Shown piece after piece: positions 8,888 through 17,237 of a stretch of 64,000 nt of DNA; within the stretch, counting starts at the first letter, position 1; every line of letters starts with the position of its first letter. This DNA comes from UKL13-2 sp044229235 (GTDB lineage Bacteria > Pseudomonadota > Gammaproteobacteria > Burkholderiales > Usitatibacteraceae): assembly GCA_044229235.1 (NCBI GenBank), contig JBGATH010000006.1, positions 1 through 64,000 of the forward strand, read 5' to 3'. Position numbers and translations under genes: made by a program. The notes beneath the pieces are model-generated. The model worked only from the letters and a program-made list of their open reading frames with translations, was not told the origin of the DNA and made no database searches.

Positions 8888-9437
8888 AAAAATCATGGCC
8901 GCGTGCTGTTGCGCGCTTGCGGCGGTGTCCTGGCCGTTGTACGCCACGCAGGGTGATGCGGCATCCGGCGAACTCCTTGATCCGGTACACGCCTTTCGTC
9001 TGAGCGTTCATCGCGTGGCGAGTGGCGCTCTTGAAGTCCAGTTCGATATCGCTGACGGCTATTACCTCTACCGCGACCGCTTCAAGCTGATTGTGAACGG
9101 GCATGAGACCAGGCGGAGCGACCTGCAATGGCCCAAAGGGCTGCAGCTGAAAGACCCCAATTTCGGCAAGGTTGTTACCTTTCGCAAGGCAGTTCGCTTG
9201 CGGGCGGCGAGCCTGCTCCCGACCAACCTGGGCAAAAAAGCGCGCACCGATCTGGAAGTTGTTTCGCAGGGCTGCGCTGACGTAGGCGTGTGTTTTCCAC
9301 CATTGCGCCAACGTGTGGTTGTTAACCCGGGCGAGGCCTATGCCGTGCCAGTTTCCGCGCTGCCGGAAAGTGCGCAGGGGGCGGCGGTTTCAGGCATCCG
9401 AACCAATGAATTGGTTCGCAAGGCGATGCCCCGTTGA
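8874..9437 (+). CDS. DsbD N-terminal (alpha) domain protein, truncated
   Basis: 187 residues with a hydrophobic leader (about 7-24). The domain matches the periplasmic N-terminal domain of DsbD: ADGYYLYRDRFK and QGCADVGVCFPP, whose Cys134 and Cys140 are the redox pair. Full DsbD is about 600 residues; the membrane domain that carries electrons across the inner membrane and the C-terminal thioredoxin domain are both absent. The frame simply ends 26 bases before a TlpA-like gene. It is either a deletion remnant or a stand-alone periplasmic thiol protein recharged by the neighbour. The intact cysteines and reading frame leave this open. Confidence 0.82.
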   Translation: MKPPRKIMAACCCALAAVSWPLYATQGDAASGELLDPVHAFRLSVHRVASGALEVQFDIADGYYLYRDRFKLIVNGHETRRSDLQWPKGLQLKDPNFGKVVTFRKAVRLRAASLLPTNLGKKARTDLEVVSQGCADVGVCFPPLRQRVVVNPGEAYAVPVSALPESAQGAAVSGIRTNELVRKAMPR

Positions 9438-9463
9438 CTGGCCCCTGAACTGTCCCGGGACCG

Positions 9464-10027
9464 TTGAATGGCAGAGTTTCCTTGAAAGCTGCGCTTTCCC
9501 TGGCCGTGCTGGCATTGGCGGTGCTGGCCGGCATCGCTGTCTGGCTGGACAAAGCGCCCGTCGAAGAGGGAAATCGAATTCGGGCGCCGGAAATCGCGGC
9601 CAGCGCGGGTGCGATATATGCGACCAAAGTAGTGGATGCCGCAGGCAATGAGCAAATGCTGGGACGCTGGTCGGGCAAATTGTTGGTCATAAACTTCTGG
9701 GCGACATGGTGTGCGCCCTGTCGTGAAGAGATGCCGATGCTCGATCGGCTACAAGAGGCCCATGGCCCTAACGGCCTTCAAATAGTCGGAATCGCGGCCG
9801 ATTCTCGTTCAAATGTCGATAATTTCGCAAAGTCCGCTAAGCTGAGCTACCCGCTATTCTCGGACGAAAATGGCGCAATCGAGCTATCCAAGCGGCTTGG
9901 AAACAAATTTGGCCTGTTACCGTTTACCGCGGTCATCCGACCGGGTGGAGAAGTATTGATGGTCCAGACCGGCATGATCAACGAGGCGCAAATGAGTGCA
10001 ATTGTGTCTAAACATGCTCCAAAATAG
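9464..10027 (+). CDS. TlpA-like membrane-anchored thioredoxin
   Basis: 187 residues: an N-terminal membrane anchor (about 7-27) then a thioredoxin fold with WATWCAPCREEMP (Cys83, Cys86). The CAPC active site suits a periplasmic thiol reductant of the TlpA/ResA group. The start is a TTG at 9464; the ATG at 9468 is out of frame and stops at once, and another TTG at 9482 is possible. It follows the DsbD-domain gene and is probably co-transcribed. Pairing with a DsbD lacking its own transmembrane domain raises the question of where its electrons come from. Confidence 0.88.
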   Translation: MNGRVSLKAALSLAVLALAVLAGIAVWLDKAPVEEGNRIRAPEIAASAGAIYATKVVDAAGNEQMLGRWSGKLLVINFWATWCAPCREEMPMLDRLQEAHGPNGLQIVGIAADSRSNVDNFAKSAKLSYPLFSDENGAIELSKRLGNKFGLLPFTAVIRPGGEVLMVQTGMINEAQMSAIVSKHAPK

Positions 10028-10478
10028 CTTAAATAGGCTCAGAACAGATTTTTTGCGCAAATTGTCCGGCGCGCAGGTCTGGCAATATCCCGCCGCCAGC
10101 GCCAAGTTGCCACGGGACAAATAGGAAATGGAAAAACGTCGGCAAAATCGCAACAACTGTTGTGAATTTGCAGTATTTCTCGTTCGGGCAACAAGGGGGC
10201 TGACTGGACAGAGCCGCGCGATTTGAGGCAAACTGCCGCCCATGTTACTCAATGAGACCAGTTGCAGGATCGCCCGTTGCCCAGTTTCAGGCGCAGGGGG
10301 CCGTTTTTCGGACTGCAAAGCGGCATCGGCGGGGGTGCGCTCCCGTCGCGCCCCAGGTCTCATTTTGACTCACCGCCACACCTCCCCGGCGGCCCGCCAG
10401 GCATAAACAGATCCGCTCGTCACGGTACGGCCAGAGGTCGGATCGTGAATCGGACCAAATTCAGGAGGCAATAGGAAC
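10028..10478. other. 451-base gap between tlpA-like gene and accB, no gene seen
   Basis: No convincing reading frame. aroQ, which often sits just before accB in related bacteria, is not here and no remnant of it was recognised. The right half holds a long-range inverted repeat (next entry), and the accB ribosome site AGGAGG lies near 10463. The stretch probably carries the acc promoter and a long 5' leader. Confidence 0.5.
10251..10364 (+). promoter_or_regulatory. Possible structured leader of accBC
   Basis: A perfect 9-base inverted repeat, AATGAGACC (10251-10259) and GGTCTCATT (10356-10364), encloses about 95 GC-rich bases that can form further stems. It lies 115 bases before accB. This would fit a structured 5' leader or a small RNA; no known RNA family was recognised. 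TTGAGG at 10223 could be a -35 element, but no good -10 accompanies it. Confidence 0.3.
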
Positions 10479-10937
10479 ATGGACCTGCGAAAAATTAAGA
10501 CGCTGATTGACCTCGTGCAGCAGTCAGGTATTGCGGAGCTGGAGATTACGGAAGGCGAGGAAAAGGTTCGAATAAGCCGTACCGGTTCGGGCGGAAGCTT
10601 CATGCAGCCACAGGTGGCCCCGTCGAACATTGTGCTTCCGGGTGATTTCGTCGCCGCCAACGCCGCCCCGGCTGCTGCATCCGCTGCCGCCGCCGAGCCG
10701 GTAGGGCACGAGGTCAAGTCACCGATGGTCGGAACGTTTTACCGATCGCCTTCGCCAGGCTCGCCGGCTTTCGCCGAGATCGGCCAAACGGTCAGCAAAG
10801 GCCAGACGCTTTGCATCATCGAAGCCATGAAGCTGCTCAATGAAATCGAGTCTGACGCTTCCGGTGTCATCAAAGCCATCCTTGTCGAAAATGGCCAACC
10901 GGTGGAATATGGCCAACCGCTGTTTGTCCTCGAGTAG
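10479..10937 (+). CDS. accB: Biotin carboxyl carrier protein of acetyl-CoA carboxylase
   Basis: 152 residues. The N-terminal part (MDLRKIKTLIDLVQQSG) mediates assembly, followed by an Ala/Pro-rich hinge (about 60-75) and a biotinyl domain with the biotin site EAMKLLNEI, Lys118. Carries biotin between AccC and the transferase in the first step of fatty acid synthesis. Strong AGGAGG site about 10 bases upstream of the ATG. Forms an operon with accC 51 bases downstream. Confidence 0.97.
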   Translation: MDLRKIKTLIDLVQQSGIAELEITEGEEKVRISRTGSGGSFMQPQVAPSNIVLPGDFVAANAAPAAASAAAAEPVGHEVKSPMVGTFYRSPSPGSPAFAEIGQTVSKGQTLCIIEAMKLLNEIESDASGVIKAILVENGQPVEYGQPLFVLE

Positions 10938-10988
10938 GGCCGGGAACTCGCCATGGCGGTATTTAACGCAGGCTCCCGGCAGGGGGCC

Positions 10989-12356
10989 ATGTTTGAAAAA
11001 GTCCTCATCGCCAATCGCGGAGAAATCGCCCTGCGCATCCAGAGGGCTTGCCGTGAGTTGGGCATCAAGACGGTTGCAGTGCATTCGGAGGCGGACGCCG
11101 ACGCGAAATACGTGATGCTTGCGGACGAGTCGGTTTGCATCGGGCCCGCCCCGTCTCGTGACAGCTACCTGAACATTCCGGCGATCATCAGCGCGGCTGA
11201 GGTAACGGATGCCCAGGCAATTCATCCGGGATATGGCTTTCTGTCCGAAAACGCGGACTTTGCCGAGCGCGTGGAAAACTCGGGATTCGTTTTCATCGGG
11301 CCGCGCCCCGAGAATATTCGTACCATGGGCGACAAGGTGTCGGCCAAGGCCGCCATGCGCAAGGTCGGCATTCCCTGCGTGCCGGGTTCGGAAGGCGCGC
11401 TCCCGGAAGACCCAAAGGAAATTCGCAAGATCGCTGCCGCCGTGGGCTATCCCGTGATCATCAAGGCGGCAGGCGGTGGCGGCGGCCGCGGCATGCGGGT
11501 CGTTCACACCGAGGCTGCCTTGGTCAATGCCGTGCAGATGACCCGCACCGAAGCGCAAAGCGCCTTCGGCAACCCCATGGTCTACCTGGAAAAGTTTCTG
11601 GAAAACCCCAGACACATCGAGATTCAGGTGCTGGCCGACGAACATCGCAATGCCATATTTCTCTGGGAGCGCGACTGCTCCATGCAGCGGCGGCACCAGA
11701 AGATCATCGAAGAGGCGCCCGCCCCCGACCTGAAGTCTCGCCTGCGGGATCGAATCGGTGAACGCTGCTCCGAAGCCTGCATAAAACTGGGTTATCGCGG
11801 CGCCGGAACATTTGAATTCCTCTACGAAAACGACGAGTTCTACTTCATTGAAATGAACACGCGGGTTCAGGTCGAACACCCGGTCAGTGAAATGATTACC
11901 GGCGTCGACATCGTGCAGGAGCAAATTCGCATCGCAAGCGGCCAGAAACTGCGCTACCGGCAGAAAGACATACAGCTGCGGGGGCACGCTGTGGAGTGTC
12001 GCATCAATGCCGAAAACCCGACGTCCTTTGTCCCGTCGCCAGGCCGGATCACGCGCTTTCATGTGCCGGGAGGCCCCGGTATCCGGGTGGATTCGCACGT
12101 CTATGCGGACTACTTTGTTCCGCCTCATTACGACTCCCTCATTGCCAAGGTGATCGCGCACGGCGACACGCGGGAACAGGCGTTTGCGCGCATGCGAACC
12201 GCGCTTTCTGAAATGGTGGTCGAGGGAATCCAGACGAACCTGCCCCTGCATCAGGAGTTGATGAATGATGCCGCGTTTGTTCGGGGCGGGACCTCCATTC
12301 ATTTCCTTGAGCAGCGCATGGCAAAGCTCAAGAAAATCGCGGGAGAAGCTGCTTGA
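10989..12356 (+). CDS. accC: Acetyl-CoA carboxylase, biotin carboxylase subunit
   Basis: ATP-dependent carboxylation of biotin on AccB. 455 residues from the ATG at 10989, which has AGGGGG just upstream and begins MFEKVLIANRGEIALRIQRA as in relatives. An in-frame ATG at 10953 would add 12 unlikely residues. Hallmarks are the glycine-rich ATP loop AAGGGGGRGMR (160-170), ERDCSMQRRHQK, EMNTRVQVEHPVSE and the biotin carboxylase C-terminal domain (HAVECRINAENP). accD and accA are not in the window. Confidence 0.97.
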   Translation: MFEKVLIANRGEIALRIQRACRELGIKTVAVHSEADADAKYVMLADESVCIGPAPSRDSYLNIPAIISAAEVTDAQAIHPGYGFLSENADFAERVENSGFVFIGPRPENIRTMGDKVSAKAAMRKVGIPCVPGSEGALPEDPKEIRKIAAAVGYPVIIKAAGGGGGRGMRVVHTEAALVNAVQMTRTEAQSAFGNPMVYLEKFLENPRHIEIQVLADEHRNAIFLWERDCSMQRRHQKIIEEAPAPDLKSRLRDRIGERCSEACIKLGYRGAGTFEFLYENDEFYFIEMNTRVQVEHPVSEMITGVDIVQEQIRIASGQKLRYRQKDIQLRGHAVECRINAENPTSFVPSPGRITRFHVPGGPGIRVDSHVYADYFVPPHYDSLIAKVIAHGDTREQAFARMRTALSEMVVEGIQTNLPLHQELMNDAAFVRGGTSIHFLEQRMAKLKKIAGEAA

Positions 12357-12386
12357 AACGCGGTTCGGGCCCCCTCTGGTGACAAC

Positions 12387-13286
12387 TTGATCGGGCGCAG
12401 TATTCGTTTCGAGATGCCGCGCGATTCTGCGGACGCGCTATCGGACAGGTTGCTGGAAGTCGGGGCTCTGTCTGTTTCGGTGGAGGATGCATTCGAAGGC
12501 ACCAGTGCGGAGCAGCCCATTTTTGGTGAGCCAGGTTCATCCGCCGGTCTGTGGGACAGGTGCTGCGTGACGGCAATGTTTACGCCGGATGCCAATATTG
12601 AACAGTTGGTGGAAGAAGCTTGTCTGCAGCTGAAGATTGACCTGCCCACCTTCGAAGTGACGTCGGTGGAAGATGCGGACTGGGTGAAAAACAATCGGGA
12701 CCAATTCCAGCCGATCCGGATCAGCCCGCGCATCTGGATCGTCCCAACCTGGCACGACGCGCCGGACGCCGCAGCAACAAACATCGTTCTTGATCCCGGA
12801 GCGGCTTTTGGCACTGGAAGCCATCCCACGACGCGCCTTTGCCTCCAGTGGCTGGACGCGCATCGCAATGAACTTGCCGGTACCGCGGTGCTCGATTACG
12901 GTTGCGGATCAGGAATACTGGCCATTTCCGCAATGAAACTCGGCGCTCGGCGCGCCTGGGGCGTGGACATCGACCAGAACGCAATCGAGGCGGCTGCTTT
13001 CAATGCAACGCAGAACGAGGTCACCGTCCAGTTTTCCGGCACGGACCGGCCGCTGGAGGCACAGGCGGGCATCACGCTCGCCAACATTCTGGCCAATCCA
13101 CTCAAAGTGCTCGCGCCACTGCTTGCTTCCCACACGACACCGGGGGGGTACCTGGTGCTCGCCGGGATACTCGATCATCAGGCCGACGAGATTATTGAAA
13201 TCTACGCAGATTGGTTCGACATGGCTGTCTGGCGACGCGACGAGGGCTGGTCGTGCATAGCCGGGGTACGAAGGATGGCGGCTTAA
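12387..13286 (+). CDS. prmA: Ribosomal protein L11 methyltransferase
   Basis: Trimethylates ribosomal protein L11 using SAM. 299 residues from a TTG at 12387; no ATG or GTG fits, and the N-terminus (LSDRLLEVGALSVSVEDA) aligns with the family from here. GTGSHPTTRLCLQWL, VLDYGCGSGILAI (SAM motif I) and NILANPL (motif IV) are all present. It follows accC by 30 bases, a common arrangement in beta- and gammaproteobacteria. Confidence 0.95.
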   Translation: MIGRSIRFEMPRDSADALSDRLLEVGALSVSVEDAFEGTSAEQPIFGEPGSSAGLWDRCCVTAMFTPDANIEQLVEEACLQLKIDLPTFEVTSVEDADWVKNNRDQFQPIRISPRIWIVPTWHDAPDAAATNIVLDPGAAFGTGSHPTTRLCLQWLDAHRNELAGTAVLDYGCGSGILAISAMKLGARRAWGVDIDQNAIEAAAFNATQNEVTVQFSGTDRPLEAQAGITLANILANPLKVLAPLLASHTTPGGYLVLAGILDHQADEIIEIYADWFDMAVWRRDEGWSCIAGVRRMAA

Positions 13287-13307
13287 CGGCTCGGTTATAC
13301 TCGCGCC

Positions 13308-14270
13308 ATGCTGTTGACCACCTGTCCAAATTGCGCGGCGCAATTCAAGGTACAACCTGAGCAACTGAACGTTCGACAAGGTCGCGTCATGTGCGGTCGC
13401 TGCCGCCAGGTCTTCGATGCGTTCCAGTCGTTGACGCGCATTGAGGACAGCGCCTTCCGAATTGAACAGTCGGACGAGCAGGCGCCGCAGGCGGGTGCGG
13501 CAGGAATCGAGGCGCCGGAAACCGTTGAAGCCAGCGACCCGATATTCATGCGCGGTGAGCCGGCGCCCTTTCCGGAACTCGCTGCGCTGGAAACCCCGGC
13601 GAGCGAAGCTGAATTAGAACCCGTCGCCAGCGTATCTCGAAACAGCCGTGCCGAAGGTCATAAAGAGCCGGCGGTATCGATGCCAGAGCAGGGGGCATCA
13701 CTTTTGCCTGAGACAAACCCACCGGGCTTTGTTCTCGAGCCGGAAAACCTGCTGCTGGCCGCCCCACCGCGCGACTATCAGCCACAAGCAACACGAAGCG
13801 GTGCATGGAGTGGCGCGGCATTCCTGTTGGGTCTCGTCATGCTGACACAGCTGGTTTATCTGTTTCGGTCCCAGATTGCACAGCAGTTTCCCGTGTCGCG
13901 GCCGGCATTGGCTGCGGTCTGCGAATGGGCGGGCTGCACCGTGCCGCGCAGCAGGGATGAGTCGGCGATTCGCATCGAGGCCTCCGACCTCGTCGAGGCT
14001 CCGGGGAGAACCGGCCGAATACTTTTCACCGCCACGATTTCGAATCGGGGCAATGCCGGTCAGGATTATCCGACCCTGGAGCTTCGCCTTTCCGACAGTT
14101 CAAACCAGACCGTCGTGTCGCGTGTAATGGTGCCGGCGGAGTATCTGGGCCGCGCCATTGGCAAGGACGAATTCATCCCACCAGGTGGCGAGGCATTCGT
14201 GAACATGCAGATCGAACTGCAGGGCAAAGCCCCGGCTTCTGGCTACGGCGTGCGCGCGTTCTATCCCTGA
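13308..14270 (+). CDS. Zinc-ribbon and DUF3426 membrane protein
   Basis: 320 residues. The N-terminal MJ0042-type zinc ribbon has Cys6, Cys9, Cys29 and Cys32 (CPNC, CGRC). A low-complexity acidic/Pro linker follows, then a single transmembrane helix at about 168-187 and a DUF3426 domain likely outside the cytoplasm. The function of the family is unknown. The architecture suggests a cytoplasmic metal-bound sensor or anchor linked to a periplasmic domain. Its conserved place after prmA is typical of betaproteobacteria. The stop codon lies within a hairpin. Confidence 0.86.
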   Translation: MLLTTCPNCAAQFKVQPEQLNVRQGRVMCGRCRQVFDAFQSLTRIEDSAFRIEQSDEQAPQAGAAGIEAPETVEASDPIFMRGEPAPFPELAALETPASEAELEPVASVSRNSRAEGHKEPAVSMPEQGASLLPETNPPGFVLEPENLLLAAPPRDYQPQATRSGAWSGAAFLLGLVMLTQLVYLFRSQIAQQFPVSRPALAAVCEWAGCTVPRSRDESAIRIEASDLVEAPGRTGRILFTATISNRGNAGQDYPTLELRLSDSSNQTVVSRVMVPAEYLGRAIGKDEFIPPGGEAFVNMQIELQGKAPASGYGVRAFYP

Positions 14271-14293
14271 CGCCTTATAGTCTGAAGGCGTCA
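14268..14293. terminator. Hairpin between convergent genes
   Basis: Perfect 9-base stem TGACGCCTT / AAGGCGTCA with an 8-base loop, starting at the stop codon of the DUF3426 gene. There is no clear T-run on either side, so it may act as a weak or factor-dependent terminator or simply protect the 3' end. Confidence 0.45.
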
Positions 14294-14315
14294 GCGACTT
14301 CGCTTCTGTTCGGCT

Positions 14316-16754
14316 TTACCTGTTTGCTGCGCCTTGCAAAGCATGCACCATGTTGTCGACTGCGCGATCGACGACTGATGCTTCATCGATGCGCCTTACC
14401 TGACCAGACTTGAGTTGCTGTTCGAGTACATCGGGCGCGATGGAGAACGCTTCGTCTGAGCCCGGACACGTAAACAGATAGACCCCGCGATGCGGGCTGA
14501 TCCACGAGAGTTTGGCGCGCACCTTGCGATCGCCCAGTTGCCGAAACTCGACCCAGCTACCGCGCCTAAGCTCAACTGGAATAGCCTCGTTCGAAGTCAT
14601 GTGGACAGGTGCTGCCAATTCTCCCGCCGGCGAATCAAAATTCATCACCTCCTGGATCGACACGCCTGCCTCGCTGAAGTGAATGCGGGCGAATCCGGCC
14701 CTGGCGGCGATACGGGCAGCGTCGGTGCGCGCGCTTTCCTCCGCGACCAGCCTTTCAAACAGCGGGCCCGTCGACGTGTTCGGAGGCGAGGCGCCCAAGA
14801 GTTCTGCCACGCTGCCACCGCGAAGGCCGGCCTTTACGGCGGCAGCGTGGCAATCGACCAACGACGCGAAGAACCGCACGCGATCCTCGGTTTCAACAGC
14901 CGCGACTTCCATCCCCGAATGCAGCTGCTCCAAGAGGCCCGGAAGCAGACCAACCAATCGCCTCCGCTCGACTGCACCCTGCTTGGGCAATACACTCCAG
15001 ATCAACTCGTCGGCGGCTTCCAGTGACGCCACGAACTGTGCCTGCCGCCCACCTTCGCGAAGATAGACGCGCTCCAGTACACGCGTCCAGGGACCGCGAA
15101 GCAGGGCGAAAACCGTTGATGGAAGGTCGGCAGCTGCACAGCGCCGGTCAATTTCATCCTGAGCAATCATGCGCGCCATTTCACGGCGCTCCTGTTCGAA
15201 CACGATCCTCGCGGACTTTTCAACAAATTCCGCGCTGTCTTTCTCCTGTTCGGCCAGAAAGCTTTCCAGGTCGGCCAGTGAATCCGCAAACAGCTGCACA
15301 TCGGTTTCGAATTCGACATGGATGTGATCAACGATCGCCGCTATTTTTTTGAAGAGCGGTGCGTTGGCCTGGCTGGCGCCGTGGAATCCGATCGATGCTT
15401 CGGCGAGCCTGTCGAGCAGTCGTCTGGTTGGGTGCTGTTTTCTTGAAAAGAATGATTTGTCGAGGATGGCTACTTTCAGCACCGGAATTTGCAGTCTTGC
15501 CAGCAAGCCTTTTACGTCGGCCGGAATCGCGCTGTCCTCGAAGATGTAGTCGAAAAGCATCGCGACGATGTCAATCGTCATGACATCGAGTGGCGAGCTG
15601 TGGGCGCAGATGACCTGCGACTTGAGCGCGCGCAGTGTGCTCATGGCCTCGCCTTCGGGCACCTGCCGTCCTTCGTCGGTGGCGTCAAACGGCCGCATCG
15701 CGGACGCGGAACGCAGTTGCAACGCGGACAGCGCGGAAAGTAGCTGCACAGTCGGCATCCTGCTGGCGCCCTCGGCGATCGCGCGTAGTGCCGCGGACAG
15801 CGTGACGCCAGCTGCAGGCGGCGCAGGTGCGAAGCTGCCGGTCGTAACACCGTAGGTCGGCGGCGCAGCGCTGCCCGCGGCCATGTCGGGATCGAACATG
15901 CTTCCCCCGGCGAGCAGCTGCTTGAGTGTCGAGTAGATTTCGCCTGCAGAGCCGGTCGGTGTGCCCGATTCCTGCAAGCCCTCAGGTTTTGCAAATGGGT
16001 CGGTGGCAGGCAAAGGTTTCGGTACCACGCTGGTTCGTGCCTTTCGGTAACCAGGCCGAATTTGCGGCAGTATTTTTCGCGAAACCAGCAATGCGTTGAT
16101 ATCGTGATAAATCGTCAGCATCTCGCGTGACATGTGTTGCTCCGCCAGCCGCATGACTGTCAGCTTGGTTTGATAGCCTGATGTCATCTGGTCGCACGCC
16201 ACCTTGAGCGCATTGATGATCGTGTTTGGCGACATCGGATTGGCGTCATCGGTGATGTCAGGGTCCGCCATCAGGTAGCCCATGCGTTGGGAAAGCGCGC
16301 CCAACTCGTCGTTGCATCTTTCAGACAGGCGCCTGGCGATGTCGCTTACCGCGAGCTTTTCCTCCAGATCCGAGTCCTCGACCAGGGACAAGGAAAGTCC
16401 ACCGAAGCCATCAGTCGTCGAAACATGCTGTTCGGCCGTTCCCGCGACCTTTCTTTCGAAAAGGCTCACGAAGTGCATCCTGAAAGCAGCCTCGATTTCG
16501 CTTCGCTTCTCGTGAGCTTGCGATCTGGCATCAAGATAAACGCCTTGAGACGAGCGATCAGTTGCGGCACTGGCAAGTTGGAAAAGCTCGTCCTCAATCT
16601 TGTCGAGTGTATTTGCCAGGACCGCAGTAATTCGCTTCAGTGCAAGTTCCCTGCAATCGGCTATCAACCCGACCGACTCGGGGTTCATCGAACGTCGGAC
16701 CGGGCTGGTGGGGTCCCTGAACGGTAATACGTTGTCTCTGGTCGGCGTGTCCAT
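14316..16754 (-). CDS. DUF1631 family protein
   Basis: A large 812-residue protein matching the DUF1631 family known from beta- and gammaproteobacteria; no function is established. No signal peptide or membrane helix is seen, so it is likely cytoplasmic. Mostly helical, with an acidic/Lys-rich stretch near residues 515-545. The C-terminal section (IPVELRRGSWVEFRQLGDRKVRAKLSWISPHRGVYLFTCPGS, about 720-760) looks like a PilZ-type beta barrel: RRGSW and the following W-S motif loosely resemble RxxxR...D/NxSxxG, so binding of cyclic di-GMP is possible but unproven. It stands alone, convergent with the DUF3426 gene. Confidence 0.85.
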   Translation of the reverse strand: MDTPTRDNVLPFRDPTSPVRRSMNPESVGLIADCRELALKRITAVLANTLDKIEDELFQLASAATDRSSQGVYLDARSQAHEKRSEIEAAFRMHFVSLFERKVAGTAEQHVSTTDGFGGLSLSLVEDSDLEEKLAVSDIARRLSERCNDELGALSQRMGYLMADPDITDDANPMSPNTIINALKVACDQMTSGYQTKLTVMRLAEQHMSREMLTIYHDINALLVSRKILPQIRPGYRKARTSVVPKPLPATDPFAKPEGLQESGTPTGSAGEIYSTLKQLLAGGSMFDPDMAAGSAAPPTYGVTTGSFAPAPPAAGVTLSAALRAIAEGASRMPTVQLLSALSALQLRSASAMRPFDATDEGRQVPEGEAMSTLRALKSQVICAHSSPLDVMTIDIVAMLFDYIFEDSAIPADVKGLLARLQIPVLKVAILDKSFFSRKQHPTRRLLDRLAEASIGFHGASQANAPLFKKIAAIVDHIHVEFETDVQLFADSLADLESFLAEQEKDSAEFVEKSARIVFEQERREMARMIAQDEIDRRCAAADLPSTVFALLRGPWTRVLERVYLREGGRQAQFVASLEAADELIWSVLPKQGAVERRRLVGLLPGLLEQLHSGMEVAAVETEDRVRFFASLVDCHAAAVKAGLRGGSVAELLGASPPNTSTGPLFERLVAEESARTDAARIAARAGFARIHFSEAGVSIQEVMNFDSPAGELAAPVHMTSNEAIPVELRRGSWVEFRQLGDRKVRAKLSWISPHRGVYLFTCPGSDEAFSIAPDVLEQQLKSGQVRRIDEASVVDRAVDNMVHALQGAANR

Positions 16755-17106
16755 AGCTGTCTCCGCGCGCCCGAAGGCGCAAGCACCTGTCAGAGGGCAA
16801 ACAAGACGCGAAGCGCCGGCACCGGAATGGGTAAGCGGATCTGGCAGAGGTCAAGTCGCCGCTGTGTGCAAATGCAGCGTCAGCAGCCAGGCTAGGAAGC
16901 TAGCCCTTGCGCGCCGCGATTGCCGCTCGCGCGGCAGCACGTCAATGCGCACCTTCACTCTGGCAATCCCGCTATCCACGGATTACTGGCATCCGCCGGA
17001 CCGGAGACTTTGCGCCCCCACCTTTCGATGAGTTTGCCCTGTTTCAGAATTCGCTCTGTTGTTTGCTTTGTAATGCGGAGTGCGCCGAGTCCATCGAAGC
17101 GAACCC

Positions 17107-17146
17107 GTCAATCCCAATTTACAAGAATTGACAATCAATCGTCAAT
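17107..17146. promoter_or_regulatory. Operator-like GTCAAT half-sites
   Basis: GTCAAT (17107), ATTGAC (17127) and GTCAAT (17141) form alternating inverted half-sites. The last two make a palindrome ATTGAC-N8-GTCAAT. It lies about 60 bases upstream of the kinase -10 box. No regulator could be assigned. Confidence 0.3.
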
Positions 17147-17181
17147 GCGGCCCTTCTACCGTTCAGCCGCCCGCCGATGCC

Positions 17182-17211
17182 TTCGGACGGCTGGGTGGTG
17201 GGCGCTATAAT
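17182..17211 (+). promoter_or_regulatory. Sigma-70-type promoter of the PfkB kinase gene
   Basis: Perfect TATAAT at 17206-17211 with a poor -35 (TTCGGA) 18 bases upstream. Predicted start of transcription falls about 20 bases before the ATG at 17238, leaving a short leader that holds the GAAGAG ribosome site. Confidence 0.6.
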
Positions 17212-17237
17212 TTGCCTTTGCCCGAAGAGCCGAGTTC

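Larger units (their letters stand above)
16755..17237. other. 483-base gap between divergent genes
   Basis: Separates the DUF1631 gene (leftward) from the PfkB kinase gene (rightward). No gene is supported. It contains three GTCAAT/ATTGAC half-sites (17107-17146) and a near-consensus -10 box at 17206, both listed separately. A 6-base stem at 16890-16905 was judged to be chance. Confidence 0.55.

Noticed and set aside
10719..12302. 527-codon open frame on the minus strand
   Set aside because: Mirror of accB/accC caused by high GC at third positions; accC motifs are certain on the other strand.
16890..16905. GGCTAG-GAAG-CTAGCC hairpin
   Set aside because: Only 6 base pairs, no T-run, inside a long gap; likely chance.
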